Shown: piece after piece, positions 5,256 to 8,402 of the stretch
Numbering within the stretch: position 1 is the first letter of the stretch
Layout: the number at the start of each line of letters is the position of its first letter
DNA from: Pseudomonadota bacterium
Lineage (GTDB): Bacteria; Pseudomonadota; Gammaproteobacteria; Burkholderiales; Burkholderiaceae_D
Reading direction: 5' to 3'
DNA: 8,402 bases
NCBI GenBank assembly: GCA_023435945.1
Contig: JAEZLB010000194.1
Coordinates: 1-8,402 of the forward strand
Translations under genes and position numbers: made by a program
Notes under the pieces: model-generated
Seen by the model: only the letters and a program-made list of their open reading frames with translations
The model's database searches: none
What the model was told of the DNA's origin: nothing

Positions 5256-7865
5256 TTAGTGATACCAGTTCCTGTGCAACAAGTGTTCGAACTGTTCCGA
5301 GGGGAGGGGGCAGCTGAACATATAGCCTTGAAATGCCGTGCAGCCGTCCCGGTCCAGCAAGTCGCGTTGTTCTTTCGTTTCTACGCCTTCGGCAATCACT
5401 TTCAGGTCCAGGCTTTTGCCGAGTGCGATGATGGTCCGAACGATTGCGGCATCGCTCTGATCAACCAGCACATCGCGCACGAAGGACTGATCTATTTTCA
5501 GTTGCCCTAGCGGCAGGCGTTTCAGATAAGCCAGCGAAGAATAACCGGTACCAAAATCATCGAGCGAGAAATCCACGCCGATTTCCTTCAGGCGGTTCAT
5601 CTTGGCGACCGTGTCTTCGACATCGTCGATCAACACGCTTTCGGTCAGCTCTATTTTCAGCTTACGGGGATGAGCACCGGTTTGTGCCAAGGTATTGATC
5701 ACCAGATCGGCGAAATCCGGATGGTGAAACTGGCGGGCGCTGACATTCACTGACAAGGTGAGATGCGCGCTTTCCGGGCGTACTCCCCAGGCCGCCAACT
5801 GATTGCAGGCGGTCAGCAATACCCATTCCCCTATCGCCAGGATCAGACCGGTTTCTTCTGCCAGCGGTATGAACTCTGCGGGTGGCACCATGCCACGCTT
5901 GGGCTGCTGCCACCGCAGCAGCGCTTCCACACCCAGCAGGTGCCCGTTACGATCAATCTGCGGCTGATAATGCAGCACGAATTCGCCACGCGCCAGTCCC
6001 TGCCGGAGGTCGGCCTCCAGCGCTACGCGTTCGTTGATGACTGCCTGCATGTCGGGATCGAAAAAGCGGATAGTATTGCGGCCGGATGACTTGGCTTCAT
6101 ACATCGCCAGGTCGGCCTGTTTGAGCAACTCATCCATGCTGACCGGCTGGATCGAGAACAAGGTAACGCCGATGCTGGGTGTGGTGTGGTACTCCCTCCC
6201 ATCGAGATCGTAGGGTGCATTTATGGCGGAAAGAATCTGCGCGGCTGCTTTTTCTGCATTCGCCGCAGCCTCTTCCGGATTCTCGCCGACATCGCTCAGA
6301 ATGATCACGAACTCATCACCGCCCCAGCGGGACACGGTATCGGATTCGCGCACATTATGGCAAAGGCGGTCGCTGACTTTCTTCAGCAACAGATCACCTT
6401 TTTCATGCCCCAAGGTATCGTTGAGATTCTTGAAGTTATCCAGATCTATCAGTACCAATGCGCCGTGCTGGCGGCTTCGCATCGTGCTGGCCAATGCGTG
6501 CTTGAGCCGGTCCAGCAGCAGCATGCGATTGGGCAGCTTGGTGAGCGTGTCGTAGAAAGCAAGATCATGGATCTCTTTCTCCGCTGTCTTGCGCTGCGTG
6601 ATGTCGGTACTGATGGAAAAGATAGAATGCGGCTTGCCGCCTTCATCGTACACCAGTGTCCATCGCCCTTCTATCGCAATGGGGCTACGGTCCTTGCGAT
6701 ACACCGTCATCTCGCTGTTCCATTCGCCGTGCTGCAGCACTTGCTCGGACACCATGCGGTAAGTCGCCTCCTCATTACCGTACACCAAGCCCATGATCGA
6801 TTTCCCCAGCGCTTCTTTACGCGTCCAGCCGAACATGCGCTCTGCGCTCTTGTTCCAGAACATGACCTTGTTATCCGAAAGGCGTCGCACGACGATCGCA
6901 TCACGGGCCTTGTCCAGAAGGGATGCCTGTTCACGGAAGCGCCGCTCATTCTCAAGCAAGGTTTGCGTAGCACGCTGGCGTTCAATGGCAACGCTGATCA
7001 GGTGGGAGCACAACCTCAGCAGCTCAATTTCGTTGTGCCTGGGCTCGCATGCCCGGCTTGAGTAAACGACAATTGAGCCTTGTACGTGTTGACGATTAGA
7101 GAAGATGGGAAGTGCCCAGCACGATTGCAATCCGTGGTTATTGGCCATCAGCTGCCATGCTTCGCTGCCAGAATACGCGTCGAAGTGAGCGCTGATCGTG
7201 CATCGCTCATAAGCTGCCACCACCCATGCAGCCCCCTGCGGCCCGATTTCCATGCCATCGATGGCATTAGTGAAATCCTGCGGCAGATTAGGAGCAGCCG
7301 CGATCTTAAGACGCCGACCTTTTTTATCCAGGAGCAGAATCGCACAACGATGCTGAGGCGACCGTGATTCCGCGAGATTTACGATGGCATCAAGGATATC
7401 GTGCAGCGGCGCACTGGCGGCAATGCTCTCGAGGATTTTAGTCTGCTGCATGTGAAGCTGCTGCACCCAGTGTTGTTCTGTCACATCTCGCAAGGACAAC
7501 ACCATTCCCTCATCTGAAGGGATGGCCCGCACGTCCAGCCATATCTGAAGGCGCGGGGAGTAAATGGTGCACTCCGTCGGTTCGGCATCATTCAATCCCC
7601 ATTGGCAATGATGACGGAAGTCGTGACCAAGAATATGCTGAAATTCTTCTCCCAGGCGCTTACCTAGCAAACTCTCTTCCGTTTGCTGCATTAGGAGCTC
7701 AGTCTTGCGGTTGGCATATATAAAACGGCCTTCCTTGTCCAGAAGCGCATAAGCTTCCGCCAAGTTTTCTAGTATCGAGGTAAGGTGCTGCGCGGTGTCG
7801 GCAGCTGTTTGCGAAGAAGAACTCGATGCCTCTTTTTTATGCCCGCTTATAGAATTGGCAGACAT
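5256..7865 (-). CDS. PAS-GAF-PAS-GGDEF-EAL cyclic-di-GMP synthase/phosphodiesterase
   Basis: This 869-residue cytoplasmic signalling protein (numbered from the ATG at 7865) starts with a Ser-rich segment. It then has PAS (about 25-127), GAF (about 140-297), PAS (about 307-425, ending FSISTDITQRK), GGDEF (about 430-600) and EAL (about 612-862) domains. The synthase motif GGDEF is intact (515-519) and an RxxD inhibitory site (RESD, 506-509) lies five residues before it. The EAL domain keeps E647 of EAL, N707, E739, DDFGTG (769-774), K790, E826 and Q846. Both making and breaking cyclic di-GMP therefore look possible, with the sensor domains choosing between them. There is no membrane segment. 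I prefer the start at 7865 because AGGG lies 6 bases upstream. A longer version from 7940 (894 residues) has only a weak ribosome site and lies almost on top of the promoter candidate. The sensed signal is unknown. Confidence 0.93.
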   Translation of the reverse strand: MSANSISGHKKEASSSSSQTAADTAQHLTSILENLAEAYALLDKEGRFIYANRKTELLMQQTEESLLGKRLGEEFQHILGHDFRHHCQWGLNDAEPTECTIYSPRLQIWLDVRAIPSDEGMVLSLRDVTEQHWVQQLHMQQTKILESIAASAPLHDILDAIVNLAESRSPQHRCAILLLDKKGRRLKIAAAPNLPQDFTNAIDGMEIGPQGAAWVVAAYERCTISAHFDAYSGSEAWQLMANNHGLQSCWALPIFSNRQHVQGSIVVYSSRACEPRHNEIELLRLCSHLISVAIERQRATQTLLENERRFREQASLLDKARDAIVVRRLSDNKVMFWNKSAERMFGWTRKEALGKSIMGLVYGNEEATYRMVSEQVLQHGEWNSEMTVYRKDRSPIAIEGRWTLVYDEGGKPHSIFSISTDITQRKTAEKEIHDLAFYDTLTKLPNRMLLLDRLKHALASTMRSRQHGALVLIDLDNFKNLNDTLGHEKGDLLLKKVSDRLCHNVRESDTVSRWGGDEFVIILSDVGENPEEAAANAEKAAAQILSAINAPYDLDGREYHTTPSIGVTLFSIQPVSMDELLKQADLAMYEAKSSGRNTIRFFDPDMQAVINERVALEADLRQGLARGEFVLHYQPQIDRNGHLLGVEALLRWQQPKRGMVPPAEFIPLAEETGLILAIGEWVLLTACNQLAAWGVRPESAHLTLSVNVSARQFHHPDFADLVINTLAQTGAHPRKLKIELTESVLIDDVEDTVAKMNRLKEIGVDFSLDDFGTGYSSLAYLKRLPLGQLKIDQSFVRDVLVDQSDAAIVRTIIALGKSLDLKVIAEGVETKEQRDLLDRDGCTAFQGYMFSCPLPSEQFEHLLHRNWYH

Positions 7866-7950
7866 ATATATCCCTGTTGAACTAACCATGTGCCCTAGAC
7901 AGTTTGTCTGTGGCTCAGTTCTCATATTGACATGCATCATGCTTCTTTTT

Positions 7951-7980
7951 TTGATATTCCAAGGCTATCGCGATCCGCAA
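7951..7980 (-). promoter_or_regulatory. Weak promoter candidate for the GGDEF-EAL gene
   Basis: On the minus strand, TTGCGG (7975-7980) and TATCAA (7951-7956) are separated by 18 bases. They match the sigma70 -35 and -10 at 3 and 4 of 6 positions. Transcription would begin near 7944, leaving almost no leader before the ATG at 7940 but about 80 bases before the ATG at 7865. The match is poor and the region may instead use another promoter in the AT-rich 7981-8040 stretch. Confidence 0.25.
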
Positions 7981-8039
7981 TCTGCTATTTATTTAATATC
8001 GGAAACTATCCGGCCTAAGTCCGAATATTGCTTTGTTTA

Positions 8040-8055
8040 AGTAAGCGTTCTTACT
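8040..8055 (+). promoter_or_regulatory. Inverted repeat abutting the RBS of the secreted-protein gene
   Basis: AGTAAG and CTTACT form a perfect 6-bp inverted repeat around CGTT, ending directly before the GGAGA ribosome site at 8056-8060. It may be a repressor operator (dyads of this size suit TetR-like regulators) or a small mRNA hairpin affecting translation. No regulator gene is visible nearby. Confidence 0.4.
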
Positions 8056-8060
8056 GGAGA
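8056..8060 (+). promoter_or_regulatory. Ribosome binding site of the right-edge gene
   Basis: GGAGA lies 7 bases before the ATG at 8068, ideal spacing. It supports that ATG over the in-frame ATG at 8074. Confidence 0.7.
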
Positions 8061-8067
8061 AGCGGCG

Positions 8068-8402
8068 ATGAAGATGAAGAAAGTTTCGGTACGTAATCCG
8101 AACGGGAATCGCGCTGTCCATTATTCAAATCTTTGTGTGCGCCACACCCTATTAGTGGTGGGGTTGCTGTTGCTTAGCCTTTCTACACGGGCAGAGAATA
8201 TCTTGTTGCATCAGGCCAATACCCAGTACCGGCATGCATATCACACCGGCTATATCACCTCTGTCATCCGGTTTGAGCACAATACCGAACTGCGGTATAT
8301 CGATACACCGGCACGTGCGGTGCCGAATTTTTCAGAAGGAACCTGCACGGTTTTCCTTTCTCCTGAAGCGATTACCAAACTGGGGTTCGATCAGGGTAGC
8401 CG
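8068..8402 (+). CDS. Unrecognised secreted protein, 5' part (runs off right edge)
   Basis: The reading frame is open for 111 codons from the ATG to the window edge, with a well-placed GGAGA ribosome site. The translation starts MKMKKVSVRNPNGNRAVHYS. A basic N-terminal region (residues 1-26) precedes a hydrophobic core LLVVGLLLLSLS (28-39) and a likely signal peptidase I site after TRA (42), so the mature protein would begin ENILLHQ and act in the periplasm or outside. The long n-region is somewhat unusual. The visible mature part is polar, with segments YHTGYITSVIRFEHNTELRYI, then GTCTVFLSPEAITKLGF with a single Cys. I do not recognise the family. It is divergent from the cyclic-di-GMP gene, with about 200 bases between the two preferred starts, so shared regulation is possible but not shown. 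Confidence 0.75.
   Translation, partial: MKMKKVSVRNPNGNRAVHYSNLCVRHTLLVVGLLLLSLSTRAENILLHQANTQYRHAYHTGYITSVIRFEHNTELRYIDTPARAVPNFSEGTCTVFLSPEAITKLGFDQGS

Noticed and set aside
6186..7061. A 291-codon open frame on the plus strand inside the GGDEF-EAL gene
   Set aside because: It is antisense to the GAF, PAS and GGDEF coding sequence and has no family resemblance or ribosome site that I can see.
7967..7974. An ATCGCGAT palindrome in the 7941-8067 gap
   Set aside because: A lone 8-base palindrome has little meaning and no second copy is placed around it.

Overview
The window looks like chromosomal DNA of a Gram-negative proteobacterium. The composition is moderate GC, in the low to mid 50s by eye. 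An outer-membrane TonB-dependent receptor proves an outer membrane, and the set receptor + DUF3649 + PepSY + DUF3325 is one I associate mainly with Beta- and Gammaproteobacteria. A betaproteobacterium (for example Burkholderiales or Methylophilales) is my best guess, but it is inferred from gene content only. I see no insertion sequence, prophage gene, tRNA, rRNA or CRISPR array.

Layout. Positions 1-4461 hold one tightly packed minus-strand operon, read from right to left: a TonB-dependent siderophore receptor (2251-4461), a 92-residue DUF3649 membrane protein (1961-2239), a PepSY-type multi-pass membrane protein of the siderophore-reductase kind (224-1948), and a DUF3325 membrane protein whose 3' end lies beyond the left edge (1-231). 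Spacers are 11 and 12 bases, followed by an 8-base overlap. Positions 4462-4788 are an AT-rich divergent control region with a Fur-box-like sequence in the spacer of the receptor promoter. A plus-strand promoter candidate overlaps the same site. Next comes a plus-strand DUF3293 gene (4789-5211). Its start codon follows a well-formed hairpin that holds the only Shine-Dalgarno-like bases. A 13-bp hairpin (5214-5248) separates it from a convergent gene at 5256-7865, which encodes a PAS-GAF-PAS-GGDEF-EAL cyclic-di-GMP enzyme with both catalytic domains apparently intact. At the right edge a plus-strand gene (8068 to beyond 8402) encodes a secreted protein I do not recognise, preceded by a small hairpin abutting its ribosome binding site.

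How the genes work together. The four-gene operon reads as an iron-siderophore uptake module: the receptor brings a ferric siderophore into the periplasm, and the PepSY protein probably reduces or releases the iron at the inner membrane, with the two small membrane proteins as accessories. Fur repression under iron sufficiency would fit the promoter. The cyclic-di-GMP enzyme and its divergent secreted neighbour form a separate unit. The most interesting parts for follow-up are the shared Fur-like control region, the RBS-occluding leader hairpin of the DUF3293 gene, and the unrecognised secreted protein at the right edge. I do not see clear evidence of a wholly new multi-gene system.
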